Assembly (NCBI GenBank): GCA_045579665.1
Contig: JAZNMO010000041.1
Span: 17,089 to 81,088 of the forward strand
Reading direction: 5' to 3'
Length of the DNA stretch: 64,000 bases
Source: COE1 sp045579665
Lineage (GTDB): Bacteria > Bacillota > Clostridia > Lachnospirales > Lachnospiraceae
This document shows positions 28,138 through 35,667 of this stretch, in pieces; position 1 is the first letter of the stretch, and every line of letters starts with the position of its first letter. The notes beneath the pieces are model-generated. The model was given only the letters and a program-made list of their open reading frames with translations, was not told the DNA's origin and made no database searches. The translations under genes were made by a program, and so were the position numbers.

Positions 28138-29482
28138 TTATAAGCGCCTTCTTTCTAAAAATTGGGTTCCGTAAGGTCATCACAATCAACGGAATCACCA
28201 TAACAAACCAAATAACCGGTTCTGTAAAAATAATACCCCAATAACCAAATCTCTTCACAACCACAAAGGTAAATACCAGCTTACCAACAAGCTCTATAAA
28301 GCTAGAAAAAATCGGTGTCACACAGTCTCCAAATCCCTGCATGGAATTCCTAAGTATCACAATCAATACCGTCACTATAATAAATGACATATCCACCTTG
28401 AGATAAGTAGTCCCCCAATAAAGAATCTCTTCATTCTTTGTACTGGCGATAAAGGAAACAAGATACTGTGAAATAGTGTGCGTCAAAATAAATACCACAC
28501 CTGACCAACATGTACCAAGCAAAAGTACTGACTTCATTCCCTTCCTAATACGGTCATATCGCATGGCTCCATAGTTCTGGCCGCAATAGGTTGCCATCGT
28601 AGAACCTAATACGCTAACCGGAAGCATCCAGATTTCAAACACCTTTCTGGCTGCTGCATGCGCCACAATAATCTGATTACCAAGAGTATTAATACCTGTC
28701 TGCAAGGTAACTGTACCAAAGTTCACAAGGCTTGACATCAGCCCCATGGACAATCCGCTCTGGTACATCATAATCACCTGCTTACCTTCGAGCTTAAAGT
28801 GCTCTCTTGATACATGCAATATCGGGAAACTGCGACAGATACGAATCAGACAGAGCGTTACCGACAAAAGCTGCGAAATGGCAGTCGCATATGCTGCTCC
28901 TGCTACTCCCATATCAAAGCCTAAGATAAAGCAGTAGTCCAATACCACATTCGTAACCGCTGATATAATCAGAAAAATCAACGGCGTCAGCGAATCACCG
29001 ATTGCTCGAAGAAGATTCGCACACAGATTGTAAGAAAATGTAATAAACATTCCCCATACAAGCACCACAATATAAGAATACGATGCCTCCATCTGCTCTG
29101 CGGGTACATGCAACAGCATCAATATGGGTCTTAGAAACACCGCCACCGACACAATCACAACAGCCGCCGTTGTAAAGCCAAGAAGAATGGCAGATGCCAC
29201 ACTCTTCTTTAATGCTTTCTCATCTCTACTACCGTAGTGTCTTGCAACAATAACGCTAAATCCCAGTGTCAATCCGTTGAAAAAACCCGTCAAAAGATTG
29301 TAAAGCGTAGACACAGAGCCTACCGATGCAAGGGCACCCTCCCCCAATGTACTGCCTACAATCTTCGTATCAACCAGACTATACAAGATTTGAAACAGAT
29401 TCCCAAAGAAAATAGGAATCGCAAATAAAATTATAACCTTCAGAGGGTTACCCTCTGTTAATGACCTTGTCTTTGGTTTCAT
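28127..29482 (-). CDS. MATE-family efflux transporter (first of a tandem pair)
   Basis: A 451-aa MATE transporter with about 12 membrane segments. Signatures include ILFAIPIFFGNLFQILYSLVDTKIVG and a second-half YQSGLSMGLMSSLVNFG. Its ATG overlaps the stop of the rRNA methyltransferase gene by one base (TAATG) and its end overlaps the next MATE gene by 11 bases, so it is in the middle of an argC-methyltransferase-MATE-MATE operon. Two co-translated MATE proteins could work as separate pumps or as a heteromeric unit; MATE proteins normally act as single chains. Confidence 0.92.
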   Translation of the reverse strand: MKPKTRSLTEGNPLKVIILFAIPIFFGNLFQILYSLVDTKIVGSTLGEGALASVGSVSTLYNLLTGFFNGLTLGFSVIVARHYGSRDEKALKKSVASAILLGFTTAAVVIVSVAVFLRPILMLLHVPAEQMEASYSYIVVLVWGMFITFSYNLCANLLRAIGDSLTPLIFLIISAVTNVVLDYCFILGFDMGVAGAAYATAISQLLSVTLCLIRICRSFPILHVSREHFKLEGKQVIMMYQSGLSMGLMSSLVNFGTVTLQTGINTLGNQIIVAHAAARKVFEIWMLPVSVLGSTMATYCGQNYGAMRYDRIRKGMKSVLLLGTCWSGVVFILTHTISQYLVSFIASTKNEEILYWGTTYLKVDMSFIIVTVLIVILRNSMQGFGDCVTPIFSSFIELVGKLVFTFVVVKRFGYWGIIFTEPVIWFVMVIPLIVMTLRNPIFRKKALISEN

Positions 29483-30918
29483 TATTTTCTCAATCCTTTC
29501 GGATAATGATTCTTCATAACCTGCCCACTAAGCTTACCCCAGCCAAGACTATAACCATCCACCGTAATCAGATACCAGCCCTTCTCGCCGTCATGATTCA
29601 GCGTCATACCATTCAAATATGCCTTTGCCGCAGGGGCATCTGCCTGTATATCCATGGAACGCTTCACATCATCCGCAGTCAGGAATAATGCCAATGCGTG
29701 AGAAGGCTCAAAACGATTCTTCTTCAAGGTTCCAAGATGTAATCCCGGTCTCATAACCTTTAAGCCTTGAATCGAAGGCATCCCCTCCGGAATCAGATAC
29801 AGCTGCTCACCAAAGAGTAAGAGTTCACCCTTTAAACCAATTCGCAAGGTATCTGCAATGAACTGCTTGTAATCAGCCAAGTCCGTCTGCTGCGCATTTT
29901 TAGACTGTCCTTTGCCTTTACCACACTCCTTCTGCTTGCCACCATCTGCAAGACTAATTCCTGTCTGCAGCCCGTTCTTACAAAAGCCCTGATAGCCCGC
30001 AGGTACCTCGCCGTCCTTCTCCAATACTGCAAGATAATGTCCCTCTCCCTGCAATAAATGCGGCCAAAGACGAATGGTCTTCTCTATGCCCTCCACAGAC
30101 TCATCCGCCCAATCTGCATTTCCTCTGCTCATGCCTTCATACAAAGGCACTTCCACAATATGAAACTCAGGATGTCTCTTAATAAAGCGGCTGATACTAC
30201 CCTCATTCTCCGCCGGAGCAAAGGTACAGGTCGAATAAACCAGTCTTCCACCGGGGCGAAGCATTCCTGCCGCACAGTCCAATATCTCATCCTGTCTGTC
30301 AGCACATATCTGTACATTTTCAAGGCTCCACTCGTCACACGCCTCTTCGTTCTTACGAAACATACCCTCACCGGAGCACGGCGCATCCACCAGTATCTTA
30401 TCAAAGAACTCCACAAAGGTATCTGCAAGCTTAGCAGGCGTCTCATTTGTCACCAATGCATTGCGGATTCCCATACGTTCTACATTCTCAGACAATATCT
30501 TAGCACGCTGTGGATGAATCTCATTACATACAAGTAAGCCCTCACCCTGCAAGCCGGCAGCTATCTGCGTGGACTTACCGCCCGGTGCTGCACACAGGTC
30601 TAAGATTCGCTCTCCCGGTGCTGCCTCTAAGTAAGCAACCGGTGCCATCGCACTAGGCTCCTGAATATAATATACGCCCGCCTCATGCCACGGATGCTTC
30701 CCGGGCTGATTCTCACTCGCATAATAAAAACCCCTCGCTTCCCAAGCCACGGGTCTTAGGTCAAAAGGTGCCTTCTGCACAAAGTCCTCTCTGTCAGTCT
30801 TAAGCGGATTTACTCTCAGTGCCTGATATTTAGCATCTTCATAACTTCGCACGAAAGCAGGATACGCTTCCTTAAGCATATCCTGCATCCTGTTTACAAA
30901 CTCTTGTGGTAATAACAT
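29482..30918 (-). CDS. 16S rRNA m5C methyltransferase, RsmF/NOL1-NOP2-Sun family
   Basis: SAM-dependent RNA cytosine-5 methyltransferase of 478 aa. Catalytic features: SAM loop LDLCAAPGGKSTQIA, DAPCSGEGMFRK with the PCSG Cys, and YSTCTFAPAENE with the TCT Cys nucleophile. An N-terminal MLLPQEFVNRM and a C-terminal PUA-like region (about 380-478) match RsmF/YebU-type proteins of Firmicutes. The exact target cytosine is not certain. The ATG at 30918 is one base after the argC stop; an upstream in-frame TTG (30954) inside argC is possible. Coupling to MATE genes has no evident functional reason. Confidence 0.88.
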   Translation of the reverse strand: MLLPQEFVNRMQDMLKEAYPAFVRSYEDAKYQALRVNPLKTDREDFVQKAPFDLRPVAWEARGFYYASENQPGKHPWHEAGVYYIQEPSAMAPVAYLEAAPGERILDLCAAPGGKSTQIAAGLQGEGLLVCNEIHPQRAKILSENVERMGIRNALVTNETPAKLADTFVEFFDKILVDAPCSGEGMFRKNEEACDEWSLENVQICADRQDEILDCAAGMLRPGGRLVYSTCTFAPAENEGSISRFIKRHPEFHIVEVPLYEGMSRGNADWADESVEGIEKTIRLWPHLLQGEGHYLAVLEKDGEVPAGYQGFCKNGLQTGISLADGGKQKECGKGKGQSKNAQQTDLADYKQFIADTLRIGLKGELLLFGEQLYLIPEGMPSIQGLKVMRPGLHLGTLKKNRFEPSHALALFLTADDVKRSMDIQADAPAAKAYLNGMTLNHDGEKGWYLITVDGYSLGWGKLSGQVMKNHYPKGLRK

Positions 30919-30919
30919 C

Positions 30920-31864
30920 TTACAACACCAGTCCCTTATCCTCTTCACAACCAAGTACGATATTCAGACACTGTACCGCAGCACCTGACGCACCCTTACC
31001 AAGATTATCAAATCTTGTAGAAATCACTACTCTGTCCTCATTACCGGACACATAAATCTCAATGCCATCCCAGCCTGCGCACGCATTACTTCCGATAAAT
31101 CCGCCGTACTCAGCCTCCTTACCAAATGGCATCACCTTCACAAACTTCTCACCTGCATAGTACTGCTCAAGATAAGCATGTAACTCTTCCGGTGTCTTCT
31201 TCTCTGTTAACATATCTGTATAAAGCGGAATCGTAACAACCATACCATTATAATAATCCGCTACGATTGGCGAGAATAAAGGTGCCTTATCAAGTCCTGT
31301 AATCTTCTGCATCTCCTTTAAGTGCTTATGACTCTGTGTCAAAGCATACTGTCTTGGAGAATCTAATTCCTTCTCTCTCTCATCAGCTTCATACTGCGCA
31401 ATCATCTTCTTACCGCCGCCACTAAAGCCTGATACCCCAAAGGAAGAAACAGGATAATCCTTCGGTAAGATACCGCCTACTACAAGCGGATATACCGTGG
31501 TAATAAAGCCTGTTGCATAACAACCCGGTACTGCAATTCTCTTACCGGTCTTAATCGCATCTCTATGCGCAGGTGAAAGCTCCGGATAACCGTAAGCCCA
31601 TCCCTCTTCTGTTCTATGTGCTGTAGATGTATCAATAATTGTAACATTCTCATTCTCTACCATAGCAACTGCCTCTCTGGCTGCCGCATCCGGCAAGCAT
31701 AAAAATGTCACATCTGATGCATTAATATACTTCTTAATCTCATCAGGGTCTTTTCTAAGCTCTGACGGAATCTTTAAAATCTCTATATCATCACGGCCCT
31801 CAAATCTCTCAAAGATTCTTAAGCCTGTTGTTCCCTCACTGCCATCGATAAAAATTTTCTTCAT
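30920..31864 (-). CDS. argC: N-acetyl-gamma-glutamyl-phosphate reductase
   Basis: Third enzyme of arginine biosynthesis: reduces N-acetyl-glutamyl-5-phosphate to the semialdehyde with NADPH. At 314 aa it is the shorter type-2 form. The N-terminus IFIDGSEGTTGLRIFERF holds the nucleotide loop, VPGCYATGF holds the catalytic Cys, and SGFSGGGKKMI and the SHKHLKEM His region complete the site. GAGGAG precedes the ATG by about 8 bases. No other arg genes are adjacent; instead it heads an operon with an rRNA methyltransferase and two MATE pumps. An upstream leader has two short hairpins. Confidence 0.93.
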   Translation of the reverse strand: MKKIFIDGSEGTTGLRIFERFEGRDDIEILKIPSELRKDPDEIKKYINASDVTFLCLPDAAAREAVAMVENENVTIIDTSTAHRTEEGWAYGYPELSPAHRDAIKTGKRIAVPGCYATGFITTVYPLVVGGILPKDYPVSSFGVSGFSGGGKKMIAQYEADEREKELDSPRQYALTQSHKHLKEMQKITGLDKAPLFSPIVADYYNGMVVTIPLYTDMLTEKKTPEELHAYLEQYYAGEKFVKVMPFGKEAEYGGFIGSNACAGWDGIEIYVSGNEDRVVISTRFDNLGKGASGAAVQCLNIVLGCEEDKGLVL

Positions 31865-31899
31865 TGTAGTTCCTCCTCGTTTTTCGCAGAAAAATGCCG

Positions 31900-31947
31900 A
31901 CTCTGCTTGCAGAGTTTTCGCTTCTTGCAGGCAGAGGAATTTTCCTC
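31900..31947 (-). promoter_or_regulatory. argC leader with two short inverted repeats
   Basis: ACTCTGC-TT-GCAGAGT (31900-31915) and GAGGAA-TT-TTCCTC (31934-31947) lie in the 130-base gap before argC. On the minus strand the first is followed after CGGCA by TTTTTC, so it might be a weak terminator of the tcdA operon end or an attenuator. No T-box or leader peptide was recognised. Confidence 0.4.
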
Positions 31948-31994
31948 CTCATATGCCTTATCAAGGCTCTCTTATGCCCATTATAGTCCAATCA

Positions 31995-32723
31995 TCAGAT
32001 TCCCGCAATATCCTTAATCACTTCACCTGCGATAATCAATCCCACAACTGATGGCACAAAAGCATTACTGCCCGGAATCTGTCGCTTCTTAATACCGCTT
32101 TCTTCGCGTTCCTTTTCGCCCAAATCACTCTGAGGCACAATCGGCTGCTCCTCGGAATAAACCACTTTAAGCTTCTGAATGCCGCGCTTCTTAAGCTCTC
32201 TTCGCATCACCTTCGCCAAAGGGCATACATTGGTCTTATAAATATCCGCCACACGAAATGCCGTAGGGTCCAGCTTATTACCTGCTCCCATAGAACTGAT
32301 AATCGGCACACCTGCTGCAACAGCCTGCTCTACCAGCTGTAGCTTACCTGCCACAGTATCTATCGCATCTACTACATAATCGTACTGTGTAAAGTCAAAC
32401 TGCTCTGCTGTCTCAGGCAAATAGAAACAACGATAGGTATTCACCGTCATCTGTGGATTAATCTCTAAGACTCTCTCCTTAGCTACATCCACCTTGTATT
32501 GCCCAATCGTCTTATGCGTAGCAATAATCTGACGGTTCAAATTGGTAAGTGCCACTGTATCATTATCAATCAGATCAAGCGTTCCTATACCGCTTCTTGC
32601 AAGTGCCTCCACTGTATGACCACCTACGCCGCCAATACCAAACACCGCTACTCTGGCACTCTGCAAACGCTCCATGCCCTCTCTACCTAATAATATCTCT
32701 GTTCTGGAAAACTGCTCCTGCAT
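31995..32723 (-). CDS. tcdA: tRNA threonylcarbamoyladenosine dehydratase, ThiF/MoeB-like
   Basis: E1-like adenylating enzyme that cyclises t6A to ct6A at tRNA position 37. The 242-aa protein starts with FSRTEILLGREGMERL, followed by the ATP loop GIGGVGGHTVEALARSG, DNDTVALTNLNRQ, VVDAIDTVAGK and ISSMGAGNKLDPTAF, all typical of TcdA/YgdL rather than ThiF or MoeB (no Zn Cys pairs). It is 18 bases downstream of the DUF3877-like gene and looks like the last gene of the cysK operon. Sulfur-carrier activation is the alternative suggested by cysK linkage, but the TcdA motifs are stronger. Confidence 0.85.
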   Translation of the reverse strand: MQEQFSRTEILLGREGMERLQSARVAVFGIGGVGGHTVEALARSGIGTLDLIDNDTVALTNLNRQIIATHKTIGQYKVDVAKERVLEINPQMTVNTYRCFYLPETAEQFDFTQYDYVVDAIDTVAGKLQLVEQAVAAGVPIISSMGAGNKLDPTAFRVADIYKTNVCPLAKVMRRELKKRGIQKLKVVYSEEQPIVPQSDLGEKEREESGIKKRQIPGSNAFVPSVVGLIIAGEVIKDIAGI

Positions 32724-32741
32724 CTGTTAACCTTACCCTTT

Positions 32742-33281
32742 CTATAAAAGCTCCAGATAATCTTCCTTCATAAATCTATGATAAATCGTATGCGCCATCT
32801 CTGACTTGATACAATAGTAATACTCGTCAGGCTCTTTACTTGGAAAATATATCACATAATCGAAATCTGCACCTTCAGGCATCTTCTCACATATATAATT
32901 TGCATTATGCGTAGAAAACACCTGACAAATCTCCTCTATCGTACAGCAATGATGCTTCCCAAAAAGCGCAATGATATCCACAAGAAATGGGGAAACTGTT
33001 ACACTCTTATACACATATTCCACACCATCAGCAGGTACACTAATCTCAAAGCGTTCGCCTCTTGCGGAGATTTTCAAAGCACCAAGCCCACTCGTCTGTA
33101 ATGCCTCCGATGACTGTAGCCACTGCAGCATTTGCCTGGCATCCAAAATCTGCACACCCAGTATCACATTCAACGAGTTCAACGGAAAATACAAACGCAC
33201 TGTTTCCTTTACATAACCAAGCTTTAGCTGCGCCTCCACAATCTGGTCTGTGATATTCTTAATTAATCTGCCTGTGTTCAT
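32742..33281 (-). CDS. DUF3877-like protein, unknown function
   Basis: A 179-aa soluble protein resembling the clostridial DUF3877 family, recognised from memory and not searched. It begins MNTGRLIKNITDQIVEAQLKLGYVKETVRLYFP and has EEICQVFSTHNANYICEKM and DFDYVIYFPSKEPDEYYYCIKSE; no catalytic motif is obvious. The ATG at 33281 lies 8 bases after AGGAG and about 11 bases after the cysK stop; an in-frame GTG at 33290 overlaps the ribosome site. The position between cysK and tcdA suggests co-expression with cysteine synthesis, with no clear function. Confidence 0.75.
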   Translation of the reverse strand: MNTGRLIKNITDQIVEAQLKLGYVKETVRLYFPLNSLNVILGVQILDARQMLQWLQSSEALQTSGLGALKISARGERFEISVPADGVEYVYKSVTVSPFLVDIIALFGKHHCCTIEEICQVFSTHNANYICEKMPEGADFDYVIYFPSKEPDEYYYCIKSEMAHTIYHRFMKEDYLELL

Positions 33282-33292
33282 CCCATGCACTC

Positions 33293-34228
33293 CTAGTTAG
33301 CAAATAGCGGTGTAGATAAATATCTGTCACCCGAATCAGGAAGCAATGCCACAATCACTTTACCTTCATTCTCAGGTCTCTTCGCAAGAATTGTCGCCGC
33401 CTTTAATGCTGCCCCAGAGGAAATACCAACCATAACCCCTTCTGTCAACGCAAAATCACGTCCCTCTGTAAAAGCATCATTATCCTCTATCATCATGATT
33501 TCATCATAAATCTCTGTATTCAATACGCTTGGAACAAAGTTCGCACCGATACCCTGAATCTTATGCGGACCTGCCACACCCTTTGTTAACACAGGACTGC
33601 TTGCCGGCTCCACTGCAACTACCTTAATATCCGGATTCATGCTTTTCAAATACTCACCGATACCCGTAATTGTTCCACCAGTACCAACACCAGCTACAAA
33701 GATATCTACTTTACCTTCTGTCTGTTCCCAAATCTCAGGTCCTGTAGTTGCCTTATGTGCCGCAGGATTTGCAGGATTATCAAACTGTCCAAGGATGACT
33801 GCGCCCTCTATCGAGTCACGAAGTTCTTCTGCCTTCTCAATCGCACCTGCCATGCCCTTTGCACCATCTGTTAATACCAGCTCTGCTCCATAAGCCTTAA
33901 GAAGTGTTCTTCTCTCTACACTCATCGTATCAGGAAGTGTCAGAATCGTCTTATAGCCCTTTGCTGCTGACACAAATGCCAAACCGATTCCTGTATTGCC
34001 CGAAGTCGGCTCAATAATCGTTGCGCCCGGCTTTAAGATTCCCTTCTCCTCTGCATCCTCTATCATGGCAAGTGCCACTCTGTCCTTCACAGAACCGGCC
34101 GGATTCAAATACTCTAGCTTCGCCAAAACCTCAGCCTTCTCCACGCCTGCCTTCTTCATATAATTATTCAATCTTAACATTGGTGTATTACCAATTAACT
34201 CTGCTGCACTATTTATAATCTTACTCAT
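33293..34228 (-). CDS. cysK: cysteine synthase A (O-acetylserine sulfhydrylase)
   Basis: PLP enzyme that makes cysteine from O-acetylserine and sulfide. At 311 aa it fits CysK. It shows ELIGNTPMLRLN, the PLP lysine in NPAGSVKDRVA, PTSGNTGIGLAFV, the phosphate loop GVGTGGTITGIG, and GISSGAAL. The ATG at 34228 (MSKIINSAAEL) lies 9 bases after AGGAGG; a longer in-frame start at 34285 falls in the palindromic leader and is rejected. It heads a cysK-DUF3877-tcdA operon under a perfect-consensus promoter with palindromes just downstream of the expected transcription start. Confidence 0.95.
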   Translation of the reverse strand: MSKIINSAAELIGNTPMLRLNNYMKKAGVEKAEVLAKLEYLNPAGSVKDRVALAMIEDAEEKGILKPGATIIEPTSGNTGIGLAFVSAAKGYKTILTLPDTMSVERRTLLKAYGAELVLTDGAKGMAGAIEKAEELRDSIEGAVILGQFDNPANPAAHKATTGPEIWEQTEGKVDIFVAGVGTGGTITGIGEYLKSMNPDIKVVAVEPASSPVLTKGVAGPHKIQGIGANFVPSVLNTEIYDEIMMIEDNDAFTEGRDFALTEGVMVGISSGAALKAATILAKRPENEGKVIVALLPDSGDRYLSTPLFAN

Positions 34229-34264
34229 ATTCCATGTCCTCCTAATACTGTCACATTTTCTTGC

Positions 34265-34302
34265 TAATCCCAATAGGAATTTCACAAATTCCTATGGAAT
34301 TA
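34265..34302. promoter_or_regulatory. paired palindromes in the cysK leader, probable repressor operator
   Basis: AATTCCTATGGAATT (34287-34301) is a perfect palindrome around a central TAT. An imperfect copy, AATCCCAATAGGAATT, lies at 34266-34281. Together they also form a long hairpin. They sit about 15-50 bases downstream of the predicted start site. By position and TTCC/GGAA halves they resemble operators of cysteine regulators of the CymR/Rrf2 type; this is inferred from general knowledge. Confidence 0.6.
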
Positions 34303-34322
34303 GTATGAATAATCACTTTTGC

Positions 34323-34351
34323 ATTATAGTACTGTGGAAGATTTATGTCAA
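34323..34351 (-). promoter_or_regulatory. consensus sigma-A promoter of the cysK operon
   Basis: On the minus strand TTGACA (34346-34351), a 17-base spacer and TATAAT (34323-34328): both boxes match the consensus exactly, about 95 bases before the cysK ATG. Confidence 0.9.
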
Positions 34352-34392
34352 GCTAGGGATAAACTCGGAGATGTTTACATAACTACATAATC

Positions 34393-34441
34393 CCCCTCAT
34401 TTTGAGGGGTTAAAATGTCAAAATCACGAGTTTTTACATTT
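34393..34441. repeat. small hairpin plus AAATGTAAAAACTCGT motif upstream of the Rpn-like gene
   Basis: CCCCTCA-TTT-TGAGGGG (34393-34409) is a perfect 7-bp hairpin. At 34425-34441 the minus strand reads AAATGTAAAAACTCGTG; 16 of these bases recur exactly at 51210-51225, beside the PD-(D/E)XK paralogue. The rest of 34352-34577 holds no gene. Confidence 0.75.
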
Positions 34442-34577
34442 CAAATAGACTTCCAATTACTCACATGTTACATTCTTGAAGAACAAATGTTGCGCACATT
34501 TCTAAGTTCAAATCTATACTCAAATGACATTCTTCTTTATAAAATCTACGTTGTGAAAAGAGTATAAATAATTTATA

Positions 34578-35606
34578 ATGGAGTCAAGAATATTTATGAA
34601 ACTAAAAACTAAATCAACTTTCAATTCACTGTTAAGCAAACTTAAAGTTAGGCGTAAGTACAAGGATCACCTCTTTCAGAGGGTATTCTCAAGCAAGAAA
34701 GATTTATTGGATTTATACAATGCTGTTAATCATACAGCTTACGCAAATGTTGAAGACTTGGAGATTACTACACTGGAAGATGTAATTTATCTATCCATGA
34801 AGAATGATGTTTCTTTTATGCTTTCTTCTTCCTTAAATCTCTACGAACAACAGTCAACGTATAATCCCAATATGCCGATTCGTGGATTTATGTATTTTGC
34901 CAAGTTATACGAGGCATACATCGCCCAGATAGAAGCTAATATCTATGGAAGAAAGCTAATAAAGCTTCCCACTCCTCAGTATATCATCTTCTACAACGGC
35001 AGAGAGAACGTTCCTGATGAAATGGAACTCAAACTCTCAGATGCTTTTGATTTATTAAAAGCTGATGAAGCACCTGCCCTCGAATGTCGCGCCAAGATGT
35101 ATAACATCAACTATGGCCATAACAAGGAGCTTCTCAACACTTGCAAGAGATTACACGATTACGCTTATTTTATCGCCGAGGTAAATAGCTACCTTGACAA
35201 AAGATATTCTCTTAAGGCTGCGATTGACAGAGCAATTGATACATGCATTAGCAAAGGTATATTAAGCGATATACTGGTCAAATGCAGAAGTGAGGTGCAA
35301 AGTATGTTGTTAACAGAATTTAACGAAAAGAAATACAGAAAACTTATGATGCAGGAAGGCCGAGAAGAGGGACTCGAATTAGGACGAGAGGAAGGTCGAG
35401 CTAAAGGTCGCGCTGAAGGTCGGGCTGAGGGTCGGGCTGAAGGTCGGGCTGAGGGTATCCTCATTGGTCAGGACACTCTAAACGAACTATATTCCTCCTT
35501 ATTAAATGCCAATCGCATAGATGATATGCGACGAGCAATGGAAGATAGAGAGTACCGCCAGAAATTATTGGAGGAATACAAAGAGCTACTGAACAAGCAA
35601 AATTAA
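34578..35606 (+). CDS. Rpn-family PD-(D/E)XK recombination-promoting nuclease / transposase-like protein
   Basis: A 342-aa protein of the Rpn (formerly PDDEXK transposase-like) group, common in multiple copies in Lachnospiraceae. The N-terminal KDHLFQRVFSSKKDLLDLYNA is typical, followed by LEDVIYLSMKNDVSFML and LYEQQSTYNPNMPIRG, where the Asp and the Glu-Gln-Gln correspond to the nuclease site of the family. The C-terminal third (about 260-295) is a run of GRxEG repeats, usual in this family and probably a charged helix. Rpn proteins cut DNA and stimulate RecA-independent recombination; antiphage roles have been proposed for some. The start may be ATG 34578 or 34596. It is likely a single-gene unit with a strong terminator. 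Confidence 0.82.
   Translation: MESRIFMKLKTKSTFNSLLSKLKVRRKYKDHLFQRVFSSKKDLLDLYNAVNHTAYANVEDLEITTLEDVIYLSMKNDVSFMLSSSLNLYEQQSTYNPNMPIRGFMYFAKLYEAYIAQIEANIYGRKLIKLPTPQYIIFYNGRENVPDEMELKLSDAFDLLKADEAPALECRAKMYNINYGHNKELLNTCKRLHDYAYFIAEVNSYLDKRYSLKAAIDRAIDTCISKGILSDILVKCRSEVQSMLLTEFNEKKYRKLMMQEGREEGLELGREEGRAKGRAEGRAEGRAEGRAEGILIGQDTLNELYSSLLNANRIDDMRRAMEDREYRQKLLEEYKELLNKQN
35394..35453. repeat. 12-bp coding tandem repeat (Gly-Arg-Ala-Glu/Lys)
   Basis: Five 12-base units of the form GGTCGNGCTNAN encode Gly-Arg-Ala-Glu/Lys in the Rpn-like protein. The last three are almost identical. Copy changes keep the frame. Confidence 0.9.
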
Positions 35607-35618
35607 TAACTATATGTT

Positions 35619-35665
35619 AAAAGCTTCTACTTATTGTCTTAAATTACAATAAGTAGAAGCTTTTT
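35619..35665. terminator. bidirectional terminator between Rpn-like and pilus genes
   Basis: A perfect 19-bp stem (AAAAGCTTCTACTTATTGT and its complement) with an 8-base loop ends in T-runs on both strands. It ends the Rpn-like gene (+) and the pilus operon (-). Confidence 0.95.
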
Positions 35666-35667
35666 CT

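Noticed and set aside
31865..31994. T-box or arginine riboswitch before argC
   Set aside because: Only two short hairpins; no T-box consensus or other known leader was recognised.
33282..33290. GTG start of the DUF3877-like gene
   Set aside because: It overlaps the AGGAG ribosome site that is correctly spaced for the ATG at 33281.
35394..35453. Phase-variable repeat in the Rpn-like gene
   Set aside because: The unit is 12 bases, so copy changes keep the frame; only helix length would vary.
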